Of a stretch of DNA of 64,000 bases, positions 57,171 to 64,000 are shown piece after piece (positions within the stretch are counted from its first letter, which is position 1; each line of letters starts with the position of its first letter). A program made the translations under genes and the position numbers. Where the stretch lies: the NCBI GenBank assembly GCA_900637675.1, contig LR134389.1:992001-1056000 (forward strand), read 5' to 3'. The notes beneath the pieces are model-generated. The model worked only from the letters and a program-made list of their open reading frames with translations, was not told where the DNA came from and ran no database searches. The stretch is from Streptococcus equi subsp. equi. GTDB lineage: Bacteria > Bacillota > Bacilli > Lactobacillales > Streptococcaceae.

Positions 57171-58227
57171 AAATGCACAAAAGATTGCTGTGCCAATGAT
57201 TTCTATCTTGTTAGGATTCTTACTTGGCGCTATTGTCATGTTTATCTTTGGCTATGATCCAATTTGGGGCTATGAGGGCCTATTTCAGGTAGCCTTTGGT
57301 AGTATCAAAAATATTGGTGAAATCTTCAGAGCGATGGGACCACTAATCCTGATTGCACTTGGTTTTACCGTTGCTAGCCGTGCCGGCTTCTTTAATGTCG
57401 GGCTGTCAGGTCAAGCTTTGGCTGGTTGGATTGCTGCGGGCTGGTTTGCTCTTGTCAATCCTAATATGCCTCGTCCGCTTTTAATTCTGATGACTGTCTT
57501 GATTGGTATGGTTGCCGGCGGAATTGCTGGCGCTATTCCAGGTATTTTGCGAGCTTATCTTGGTACGAGTGAAGTTATTGTTACCATTATGATGAATTAT
57601 ATTATTCTGTATGTCGGTAACGCTATCATTCAAAGAGGCTACCCTGAAAGTGTTAAGCAAAGTATTGATTCAACCATACAGGTCAGTGATAATGCCAGCT
57701 ATCAAAGTCAATGGCTGTCAGATTTAACCAATAATTCTCGTATTAATATCGGTATCTTTTTTGCGCTTATTGCAATTGCAGTTATTTGGTTCTTACTAAA
57801 CAAAACAACCCTCGGATTTGAAATTCGTTCAGTAGGTCTTAATCCACATGCTTCAGAATATGCAGGTATGTCCTTAAAGCGTACGATTATCCTATCAATG
57901 ATCATTTCAGGTGCTTTAGCAGGCTTGGGAGGAGTTGTTGAAGGCTTGGGAACCTTTGAGAATGTTTTTGTACAGGGAAGCTCTCTAGCAATTGGTTTTG
58001 ACGGTATGGCTGTTAGCTTGCTTGCTGCCAATTCACCGATTGGTATCTTCTTCTCATCATTCCTATTTGGGGTGTTGAGCATAGGTGCTCCTGGTATGAA
58101 TATCGCAGGAATTCCACCAGAATTGGTAAAAGTAGTGACTGCCTCAATTATCTTCTTTGTAGGTGCTCACTACCTTATCGAACGCTATATTATCAGGCCT
58201 AAAAAACTAGTAAAGGGAGGTAAATAA
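57163..58227 (+). CDS. nupB: Nucleoside ABC transporter permease
   Basis: A 354-residue permease with about eight to ten membrane helices, with SRAGFFNVGLSGQALAGW and YLGTSEVIVTIMMNYIILYVGN typical of this permease family. Its start at 57163 overlaps the nupA stop by eight bases, with AGGAGGAGAG upstream. Confidence 0.93.
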   Translation: MSKNAQKIAVPMISILLGFLLGAIVMFIFGYDPIWGYEGLFQVAFGSIKNIGEIFRAMGPLILIALGFTVASRAGFFNVGLSGQALAGWIAAGWFALVNPNMPRPLLILMTVLIGMVAGGIAGAIPGILRAYLGTSEVIVTIMMNYIILYVGNAIIQRGYPESVKQSIDSTIQVSDNASYQSQWLSDLTNNSRINIGIFFALIAIAVIWFLLNKTTLGFEIRSVGLNPHASEYAGMSLKRTIILSMIISGALAGLGGVVEGLGTFENVFVQGSSLAIGFDGMAVSLLAANSPIGIFFSSFLFGVLSIGAPGMNIAGIPPELVKVVTASIIFFVGAHYLIERYIIRPKKLVKGGK

Positions 58228-58228
58228 G

Positions 58229-59185
58229 ATGAGTTTAGTTACTATTTTTGCTTTATTGGTTTCATCAATGCTTATCTATGCTACACCTCTTATTTTTACA
58301 AGTATTGGTGGTACCTTCTCAGAACGAGCTGGTGTTGTCAATGTCGGCCTTGAAGGCATTATGGTCATGGGGGGGGGTTCAGGCATTGTCTTTAATCTTG
58401 AATTTGCTCATATCTTTGGTAAAGCTACTCCCTGGCTTGCAGTTTTGGTGGGAGGAGTTGTTGGATTGATCTTTTCATTGATCCATGCGCTTGCAACGAT
58501 TAACTTTAGGGCAGATCACATTGTCAGTGGTACAGTGCTAAATCTGCTGGCACCATCGCTTGCCATTTTCTTAGTTAAGGTGATGTACGGTAAGGGGCAA
58601 ACTGATAATATCCAGCAATCATTCGGTAAGTTTGATTTTCCGATTCTCTCAAAAATTCCAGTTCTTGGAGATATATTCTTTAGAAATACTAGCTTAGTTG
58701 GGTATTTAGCTGTTGCCTTTTCTTTCCTAGCTTGGTTTGTGCTTTACAAAACAAGATTTGGGTTGCGTTTGCGCTCTGTAGGTGAACACCCTCAAGCAGC
58801 TGATACACTTGGTATTAACGTTTACCTCATGAAATATTATGGGGTTATGATCTCTGGTTTTCTTGGGGGTATTGGTGGAGCTGTCTATGCACAATCCATC
58901 TCTGTTAACTTCGCAGTGACAACCATTTTAGGACCTGGATTTATTGCCCTTGCCGCTATGATTTTTGGTAAGTGGAATCCGGTAGGTGCTATGCTATCTA
59001 GCTTGTTCTTTGGATTATCACAAAGCTTAGCAGTTATTGGGGCACAATTACCAGTATTGGAAAAAATCCCAACGGTTTACCTTCAAATTGCGCCATACCT
59101 ATTGACCATCATCATTTTGGCTGCTTTCTTTGGACAAGCAGTGGCTCCAAAGGCAGACGGTGTTAATTACATCAAATCAAAATAA
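58229..59185 (+). CDS. nupC: Nucleoside ABC transporter permease
   Basis: A 318-residue permease paired with nupB. Membrane helices span most of the chain, with SERAGVVNVGLEGIMVMG, RADHIVSGTVLNLLAPSLA and GEHPQAADTLGINVY typical of the family. The start lies one base after the nupB stop. A run of nine G (58369-58377) encodes Gly-Gly-Gly where relatives usually have a Gly-Ala-Phe-type segment. An ISL3 element lies directly after its stop. Confidence 0.93.
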   Translation: MSLVTIFALLVSSMLIYATPLIFTSIGGTFSERAGVVNVGLEGIMVMGGGSGIVFNLEFAHIFGKATPWLAVLVGGVVGLIFSLIHALATINFRADHIVSGTVLNLLAPSLAIFLVKVMYGKGQTDNIQQSFGKFDFPILSKIPVLGDIFFRNTSLVGYLAVAFSFLAWFVLYKTRFGLRLRSVGEHPQAADTLGINVYLMKYYGVMISGFLGGIGGAVYAQSISVNFAVTTILGPGFIALAAMIFGKWNPVGAMLSSLFFGLSQSLAVIGAQLPVLEKIPTVYLQIAPYLLTIIILAAFFGQAVAPKADGVNYIKSK

Positions 59186-59222
59186 AAAAAGCTCAATGTC
59201 AACTGTAGTGGGTGACTGATAG

Positions 59223-60479
59223 CTAAGCACGAGAGAAGACGAATGTCGTCTTCTCTTTTGTGAGATTCAAAGCGAGGTAGATACGTTTTTTAAAGTTGTC
59301 AAAGTTCCGAAATCCGAAAGCATTGCGCTTGATATCTTTGATAAGTTTGTTAGTGGCTTCTAACTTAGCGTTAGAATAAGGCAGTTGAATGGCATTGGTG
59401 ATGTAATCTTGGTAGCGACTAAAGGTATTTAGAGCTGTTTTAAAAGTCTGATTAAGATGTGGTAGTGTGTCATGAATTAAACCAAAGAAATGCTTGGCAT
59501 TCTTTTCTTGCAGGTGAAAAAGGAGCAGCTGGTACAGGTCATAATAAGAGTTTAACTCAGGCACTAGTGAGAAGATCTTATTGAGACATTCTCTAGGAGT
59601 TAAGGTTTGTCTGAAGGTGCGGGAATAGAAAGGCTTAAGAGACCGTTTTCTGCTATCCTTTTGAATAAGCTTCCAGTAGTACTTAAGAGCTCTATATTTA
59701 AGAGACTTCTTGTCAAATGGTTTCATGATGTCACTACGTATTTGCTTGAGAGCTCTATTGATGTGCTGGACAATGTGAAAACGATCGAGAACGATTTTAG
59801 CCTTAGGAAATAGAATTTTAATGAGAGGAATATAACTTCCAGACATATCGACAGTGACGACTTTCACCTTGTTTCTAGCCTCTTTAGAGTACTTAAAGAA
59901 ATGATTTCGGATGGTTGTTTGACGTCTATTATCAAGAATGGTAATGATTTTCTTAGTGTTAAAATCCTGAGCAATGAAGGCTAATTTACCTTTCTGATAA
60001 GAGAACTCATCCCAAGAGAGAACTTCTGGCAAATTGGCGTAATCCTCTCGGAAATGATACTGCTTAAGCTTGCGATAGACGGTAGAAGTGGAGATAGCGA
60101 GCTTAGAAGCGATATGGGTGAGAGCCTTTCTGTTGAGTAAAAGCTGAGCGATTTTCTGTCTCACTATCTCAGAAATTTGGCAATTTTTCTTAACCAGGGT
60201 AGTTTCAGATACAGTGACTTTTCGACAGGATTTGCATTGAAACCTTCTTTTTTTCAAACGAATGAGACTAGGAAAGCCTCCAATTTCGATAAAGGGAATT
60301 TTAGAGGGCTTCTGGAAGTCGTATTTGATTTGTTTTCCCGCACACAGTTTACATTTAGGAGGGTTATAGTCTAGTGTAGCGATGACTTCAATATGAGTAT
60401 CATGCTGGATAGCTTTAGTCAAGGTGATATGTTTGTCTTTGATTCCAATGAGTTGTGTGGTATTATTGAGGTGTTCCAT
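59223..60479 (-). CDS. ISL3-family transposase
   Basis: A 418-residue transposase. The N-terminal zinc finger is CKLCAGKQIKYDF with a second pair CKSCRKVTV, followed by a helix-turn-helix (ALTHIASKLAISTSTVYRKLKQY). The DDE core has LSWDEFSYQKGKLAFIAQD, VVTVDMSGSYIPLIKILFPKAKIVLDRFHIVQHINRAL (in part) and a C-terminal LEATNKLIKDIKRNAFGFRNF segment. These are ISL3 hallmarks. AGAAGG lies upstream. Appears intact. Confidence 0.94.
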   Translation of the reverse strand: MEHLNNTTQLIGIKDKHITLTKAIQHDTHIEVIATLDYNPPKCKLCAGKQIKYDFQKPSKIPFIEIGGFPSLIRLKKRRFQCKSCRKVTVSETTLVKKNCQISEIVRQKIAQLLLNRKALTHIASKLAISTSTVYRKLKQYHFREDYANLPEVLSWDEFSYQKGKLAFIAQDFNTKKIITILDNRRQTTIRNHFFKYSKEARNKVKVVTVDMSGSYIPLIKILFPKAKIVLDRFHIVQHINRALKQIRSDIMKPFDKKSLKYRALKYYWKLIQKDSRKRSLKPFYSRTFRQTLTPRECLNKIFSLVPELNSYYDLYQLLLFHLQEKNAKHFFGLIHDTLPHLNQTFKTALNTFSRYQDYITNAIQLPYSNAKLEATNKLIKDIKRNAFGFRNFDNFKKRIYLALNLTKEKTTFVFSRA

Positions 60480-60546
60480 AAGATACCTTCTAAATGATAG
60501 TTTAGTCGCTTTTCATGATAAGTCTTATGGGACTTTTTTGATACTC

Positions 60547-60600
60547 AAAAAGCCCTATAATCTCCACAGTAGCCTTACCCACTACAGAAATTATAGAGCC
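60547..60600 (-). terminator. Inward-facing hairpin that includes the ISL3 terminal repeat
   Basis: On the minus strand the end GGCTCTATAATTTCTGTAGT pairs with ACTGTGGAGATTATAGGGC over about 19 positions (some G-T pairs), with a ten-base loop, then TTTTT. It could stop readthrough from outside and hide the transposon end in RNA or single-stranded DNA. Confidence 0.65.
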
Positions 60601-60792
60601 ATCTTAGAACACTGGACTTGTTCGCTTTTTAATGAATTAAATTTAGTAGATCCTTTAAAGGCATGCTATCAAGCTTTTATCCTTGACTTTTGTTTAGCAA
60701 GTGAAGTGTTCACAAAAGCTAGCTAAAACACTGAGCTGACAATGTAGAGAATGGCTCGTTTTGACAAGGTTAGAGTGCTTTTTGCTGTATGG

Positions 60793-60824
60793 TTTTTAAT
60801 CCACGCACCTGAAAAAGAAAGGAC
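60793..60824. repeat. Degenerate repeat resembling a type I-C CRISPR repeat (1)
   Basis: Contains the run AATCCACGCACC, identical to the core of common I-C repeats. By hand about 22 of 32 positions agree with a generic I-C repeat. The similar segment at 60857 lies 64 bases away. Confidence 0.35.
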
Positions 60825-60856
60825 AGGACCTGTGCGAGCTTACTTGTGGTTAGTAG

Positions 60857-60888
60857 GTTTCAATTCATGCTCCCAAAAAGGAAGCAAC
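60857..60888. repeat. Degenerate repeat resembling a type I-C CRISPR repeat (2)
   Basis: Starts GTTTCAATTCATGCTCCC, then an A-rich loop, AAGG and a closing AAC. By hand about 23 of 32 positions agree with a generic I-C repeat. No cas genes are near. Confidence 0.35.
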
Positions 60889-60955
60889 GCAACTCTGAGA
60901 AAGGTCTTAGACCACTTTCCCAGTTTGCCTCACAGCTAATGGTGTAAAACAAATA

Positions 60956-60977
60956 GACCACCCTGTAACAGGTGGTC
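60956..60977 (-). terminator. Terminator after pgm
   Basis: GACCACC (60956-60962) pairs with GGTGGTC (60971-60977). On the minus strand the stem is followed by TATTTGTTTT, as expected downstream of pgm. Confidence 0.75.
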
Positions 60978-60997
60978 ATGGTTAGATATCAGCTCAT

Positions 60998-62713
60998 TTA
61001 AGAGACAAAGGCGTTGATTTCAGATTCAATATTGGCAATTTTTTCTTCGGCAAGCGCAAGGGTGTCACCAACAGTTGCGATATAAAATTTAATTTTTGGC
61101 TCTGTTCCTGATGGTCTTACAGCAAACCATGAATCATCAGCTAGGGTATATTTTAAGACATTGCTTGGAGGAGTGGTTAGCTGGGTTTGACCAGCTTTAT
61201 GAGTTGCCGTCTGACTGAGGAAATCCTCTGTTAACACAATATCAGTGTGATTAAACTGCGCAGGGGCATGCTTGCGGAATTTATCCATAATCTGTTTGAT
61301 TTCAGCTGCGCCATCAACACCAGACAGTGTAACAGAAATGGTTTTTTCTGCAAAGTAGCCGTATTCTTTGTAAATGTCATCAATACCATCAGCAAGGGTT
61401 AGTCCACGAGAGCGGTAGTAGGCAGCAATCTCAGCCACCAATAGCACCGCTTGAATAGCGTCCTTATCACGTACAAATGGTTTAATGAGATAACCAAAGC
61501 TCTCCTCAAAGCCAAACATATAGGTGTAATTGTGCTTTTCTTCAAATTCTTGAATTTTTTCAGCAATGAACTTGAAGCCTGTTAAGACATTAAACATGGT
61601 TGCCCCGTAGCTCTCTGCAATTTTAGTCACTAATTCAGTAGAGACAATGGATTTGGCAAGAGCGGCATTGTTAGGTAGGGTTCCAGCCTGCTGATGTGCT
61701 TCTAAAATATACTTAGCAATTAAAGCACCAATTTGGTTGCCTGATAGGTTGCGATAGCTGCCATCTGCCTGCCGAATTTCAACCCCAAGACGGTCAGCAT
61801 CTGGATCAGTAGCAACAAGAACATCAGCATCAACCTGACGTCCAAGCTCCTCAGCAAGAGTAAATGCCTCTTGACTTTCAGGATTAGGAGATTTGACGGT
61901 AGAAAAATCTGGATCTGGCTTAGCCTGCACCTCAACCACCTGAACGGACTTAAAGCCTGCTTGTGCCAAGGCACGACGTGCTAGCATTTCACCTGTTCCA
62001 TGAAGAGGTGTATAGACAATTTTCATGTCACGACCATAGTCATTGATGAGGTCTTGGTTGATATTGACCTTTTTGACCTCTTCTAAATAAGCAAGGTCAA
62101 CAGCTTCACCAATAACCTCGATGAGCCCATTAGCTTTGGCTTTCTCTAAATCAGCAAGCCTAATGGCAAAGGGGTTATCAATCGCACGAATGTAATCTGT
62201 TAGAGCGTCGGCGTCAGCTGGAGGCATTTGACCGCCGTCAGACCCATAAACCTTATAGCCGTTGAATGGTGCAGGGTTGTGACTGGCAGTAACCATGATA
62301 CCGGCAAAAGCACCCAAATGTCGCACAGCAAAGGAAAGCTCAGGTGTTGGCCGAAGGCTTTCAAAAACGTATGATTTAATGCCATGAGCTGCTAGTACCT
62401 GTGCAGATTCAAAGGCAAATTCTGGAGAAAAATGACGAGAATCATAGGCGATAGCGACACCGGCCTTCTTAGCAGCTTCTCCCTTTGACTCAACTAATGC
62501 TGCCAAGCCCTCAGTTGCTTGGCGAACAACAAAAATATTGATACGATTCGTTCCAGCGCCAATATAGCCACGCATACCAGCTGTTCCAAATTCAAGATTG
62601 GTGTAGAAGGCATCTTCCTTTGTTTTTTCGTCCATGCTAAGTAATTCATCTCTTAAATAGGCTGGTAGATCTGGAATATCAAGCCATTTTTGATAGTTTT
62701 CTGTGTAAGTCAT
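60998..62713 (-). CDS. pgm: Phosphoglucomutase/phosphomannomutase
   Basis: Interconverts glucose 6-phosphate and glucose 1-phosphate for cell-wall and capsule sugar nucleotides. 571 residues. The active serine loop is MVTASHNPAPFNGYKVYG, the metal loop ATDPDADRLGVE, the sugar loop FGFEESFGY, and the phosphate site RPSGTEPKIKFY. ATG 62713 is chosen, with AAAGGAG seven bases before; the open frame reaches 62773 without a ribosome binding site. Confidence 0.95.
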   Translation of the reverse strand: MTYTENYQKWLDIPDLPAYLRDELLSMDEKTKEDAFYTNLEFGTAGMRGYIGAGTNRINIFVVRQATEGLAALVESKGEAAKKAGVAIAYDSRHFSPEFAFESAQVLAAHGIKSYVFESLRPTPELSFAVRHLGAFAGIMVTASHNPAPFNGYKVYGSDGGQMPPADADALTDYIRAIDNPFAIRLADLEKAKANGLIEVIGEAVDLAYLEEVKKVNINQDLINDYGRDMKIVYTPLHGTGEMLARRALAQAGFKSVQVVEVQAKPDPDFSTVKSPNPESQEAFTLAEELGRQVDADVLVATDPDADRLGVEIRQADGSYRNLSGNQIGALIAKYILEAHQQAGTLPNNAALAKSIVSTELVTKIAESYGATMFNVLTGFKFIAEKIQEFEEKHNYTYMFGFEESFGYLIKPFVRDKDAIQAVLLVAEIAAYYRSRGLTLADGIDDIYKEYGYFAEKTISVTLSGVDGAAEIKQIMDKFRKHAPAQFNHTDIVLTEDFLSQTATHKAGQTQLTTPPSNVLKYTLADDSWFAVRPSGTEPKIKFYIATVGDTLALAEEKIANIESEINAFVS

Positions 62714-62858
62714 AGTATTCTCCTTTATATTTTTAACCGCTTTCATTATATCATGTTGAAAAGGAAAAATCACTTATTTTCTGTAATAGCTTCCAATCAT
62801 TTTTTCACATAAGGATCAATTTCCTTGCTTCCCGACTTTATCACTTGTTTTAGTCCAC

Positions 62859-62893
62859 ACCTTACTCAACCCCTTGGTAGAGTAAGGTTTTTT
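62859..62893 (+). terminator. Inward-facing terminator at left end of IS copy 3
   Basis: ACCTTACTC/GAGTAAGGT hairpin and T-run, with one loop base changed from the other copies. Confidence 0.75.
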
Positions 62894-62948
62894 AATAAAT
62901 TTTAACGCTTTTTCTTGTTGTGTATGGTTATATATGTTATAATAAACT

Positions 62949-64000
62949 ATGGCTTTTATTAAAACAACAACGAATAAAGAAGGTAGGACGCATGTCTACC
63001 TTGTAGAAGGGTATCGTAAAGATGGTAAGGTCAAACAGCGTATCCTTAAAAAATTTGGTCTCTTAGATGAGCTTGAATTGGAAGAACCAGGGATTCTTGA
63101 GCGTCTTAAGCGCGAAGCTAAAGAAGATACTTTAAATAACCCTAAGGTACTCCAGGTTTCCTATGACCTCCTTGCCCCCATGAACCAACCGGATCAATCT
63201 TATGGTTGGATGGTTTTGGATAATCTCTTCGAATCTCTGGGGCTCACAGCCTTTTTAAAGGGTATCAAAACGAAGTCTGAGTATGACTTAGTGCAAGTGC
63301 TAAAGCTATTAGTTTTCAGAGAATTCTCCGACCAGATAGTAAACTTGCCACCTATGCCTCTCAAGCAGACTTATTTGGCCATTGGGACATCAGCTTAAAT
63401 GCCATTTATCGCTCCTTGAACAAATTGAACACCTTGAAAGATGATCTTCAACATCATCTTCACAAGGTAGTGAGTCAGATGATCAAACGTGAAGCCAGTC
63501 TCGTTTTCTACGATGTCACCAATTATTATTTTGAGACAGATATTCCAGATAACGAGTTGGTTTCAGAAAATGGAGAGATACTACAAGAAGGGCTTCGAAG
63601 ACGTGGTCCGAGTAAGGAACACCGTCCAAAACCCATTGTGCAATTAGGACTCTTTAGGGATACCAACGGTATTCCGATTAGCTATAAACTGTTTCGAGGT
63701 AATCAAACCGATCCTGTTACCTATCTTCCAGCGGTTGAGGAAGTCAAAAAACAATTTGGAATTGAGCGGTTAATTGTAGTCGCCGATAAGGCGATGAATA
63801 GTATGGCTAATGTTTCAGAAATGCTCAAGCAAGAAGATGGCTGGCTCTTCTCACAGAAACATCGCGGACGCCGAGGAGCTCCAAAAGATATTCAAGAACA
63901 CATCCTTGATTCATCGGATTGGCAATTTAACCCAGAACTTACCTTCGCTAAGAAATCTTATATCCGTGAACGGAAGTTAGGGAATAAAAAATCTTCCCCA
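62949..64000 (+). pseudogene. IS1634-like transposase of copy 3, frameshifted and cut by the window end
   Basis: The first 123 residues equal the transposase of copies 1 and 2. One T is then missing at 63313-63316 (four T instead of five), which ends this frame at 63398; the original frame resumes after it and continues to the window end. Either a real inactivating mutation or another homopolymer error. The TATAAT box lies five bases before the ATG as in the other copies. Confidence 0.9.

Larger units (their letters stand above)
59190..60600 (-). mobile_element. ISL3-family insertion sequence
   Basis: About 1.41 kb. The ends are imperfect inverted repeats, both holding CTGTAGTGGGT; the right end reads GGCTCTATAATTTCTGTAGT on the minus strand and the left end begins AGCTCAATGTCAACTGTAGT. 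Neighbouring 8-bp target duplication was not seen. It carries one transposase gene. It is inserted within five bases after the nupC stop and leaves nupC intact. Confidence 0.88.
60601..60955. other. Non-coding stretch with decayed sequence
   Basis: Between the ISL3 element and pgm. No gene with a start signal and family resemblance is seen; two open frames here (60424-60726 and 60751-60939) have no recognisable product. Two segments at 60793 and 60857 resemble CRISPR type I-C repeats. Confidence 0.5.
62831..64000 (+). mobile_element. IS1634-like insertion sequence, copy 3, left part
   Basis: Begins with the same 16-bp inverted repeat, CCCGACTTTATCACTT at 62831-62846, and runs off the window end. 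It matches copies 1 and 2, except for a few base differences such as CAACCCCTTGG in the hairpin loop. Its left flank (TTCCTTGCTT) has no TATAAT, unlike the two other copies. The right end is not in the window, so no target duplication can be checked. Confidence 0.93.

Noticed and set aside
60424..60939. Two plus-strand open frames of 100 and 62 codons around the ISL3 right end
   Set aside because: One is mostly antisense to the transposase start and IS end, the other has no start signal or recognised product.

Overview
The window looks like a Streptococcus chromosome of the pyogenic group, most like S. equi. It carries low-to-moderate GC genes with strong purine-rich ribosome binding sites, and blocks in the order familiar from S. 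pyogenes and S. equi (dnaE-pfkA-pyk-lepB-glmS; pst-phoU-pepN-ciaRH; coaA-rpsT / pdp-deoC-cdd-bmpA-nup; pgm). The insertion sequence load (three copies of one IS1634-like element, one IS3 element and one ISL3 element) would fit host-restricted S. equi subsp. equi. That species call is inference.

Layout. 1-2213: 3' part of dnaE. 2259-5605: IS1634-like copy 1, itself split by an IS150-type IS3 element. 5708-10958: glycolysis and cell-wall genes pfkA, pyk, a signal peptidase and glmS with a two-operator promoter. 11142-16776: phnA-like gene, an amino-acid ABC transporter, a Mn-type CDF exporter, and an Na+/amino-acid symporter behind a tandem glycine riboswitch. 16968-22029: pcrA and the gls24/asp23 envelope-stress operon. 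22185-28610: a GntR-RCK_C (BusR-like) regulator, a TetR-controlled ABC exporter, an orphan half-size HsdS-like protein and an aromatic-acid-exporter-type membrane protein. 28674-30589: intact IS1634-like copy 2. 30662-36663: DUF2130 protein, truB, ribF, spx, UPF0223, an IMPase-like gene and an rsmF-type rRNA methyltransferase. 36801-46973: pstSCAB1B2-phoU, pepN, ciaRH. 47357-49657: an accessory cassette of a small membrane protein, a lipase with a helical C-terminal region, and two small helical partners. This matches a reverse-domain type VII secretion lipase toxin locus of the TslA kind. 49856-59185: rpsT, coaA, a methyltransferase and a nucleoside uptake/catabolism operon. 59190-60600: ISL3 element. 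60601-60955: non-coding DNA with two degenerate repeats resembling type I-C CRISPR repeats. 60998-62713: pgm. 62831-64000: start of IS1634-like copy 3.

How it works together. The core genes cover central carbon flux (pfkA, pyk, pgm, glmS), phosphate and nucleoside acquisition (pst, nup), and envelope or stress sensing (ciaRH, gls24, spx, BusR-like). The accessory signal is concentrated in the 47-50 kb cassette and in the insertion sequences. The IS1634-like copies make 68-bp and about 40-bp target duplications, and both complete insertions sit directly after a TGCTATAAT -10 box, so the downstream gene keeps its own promoter copy.

Caution on sequence quality. Several genes that must be functional (dnaE, truB, rpsT) and others (signal peptidase, rsmF-like, the small cassette gene, IS copy 3) are broken by apparent single-base losses, mostly in A or T runs. 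This pattern is more typical of homopolymer sequencing error than of real gene decay, so these genes are given with full repaired spans.
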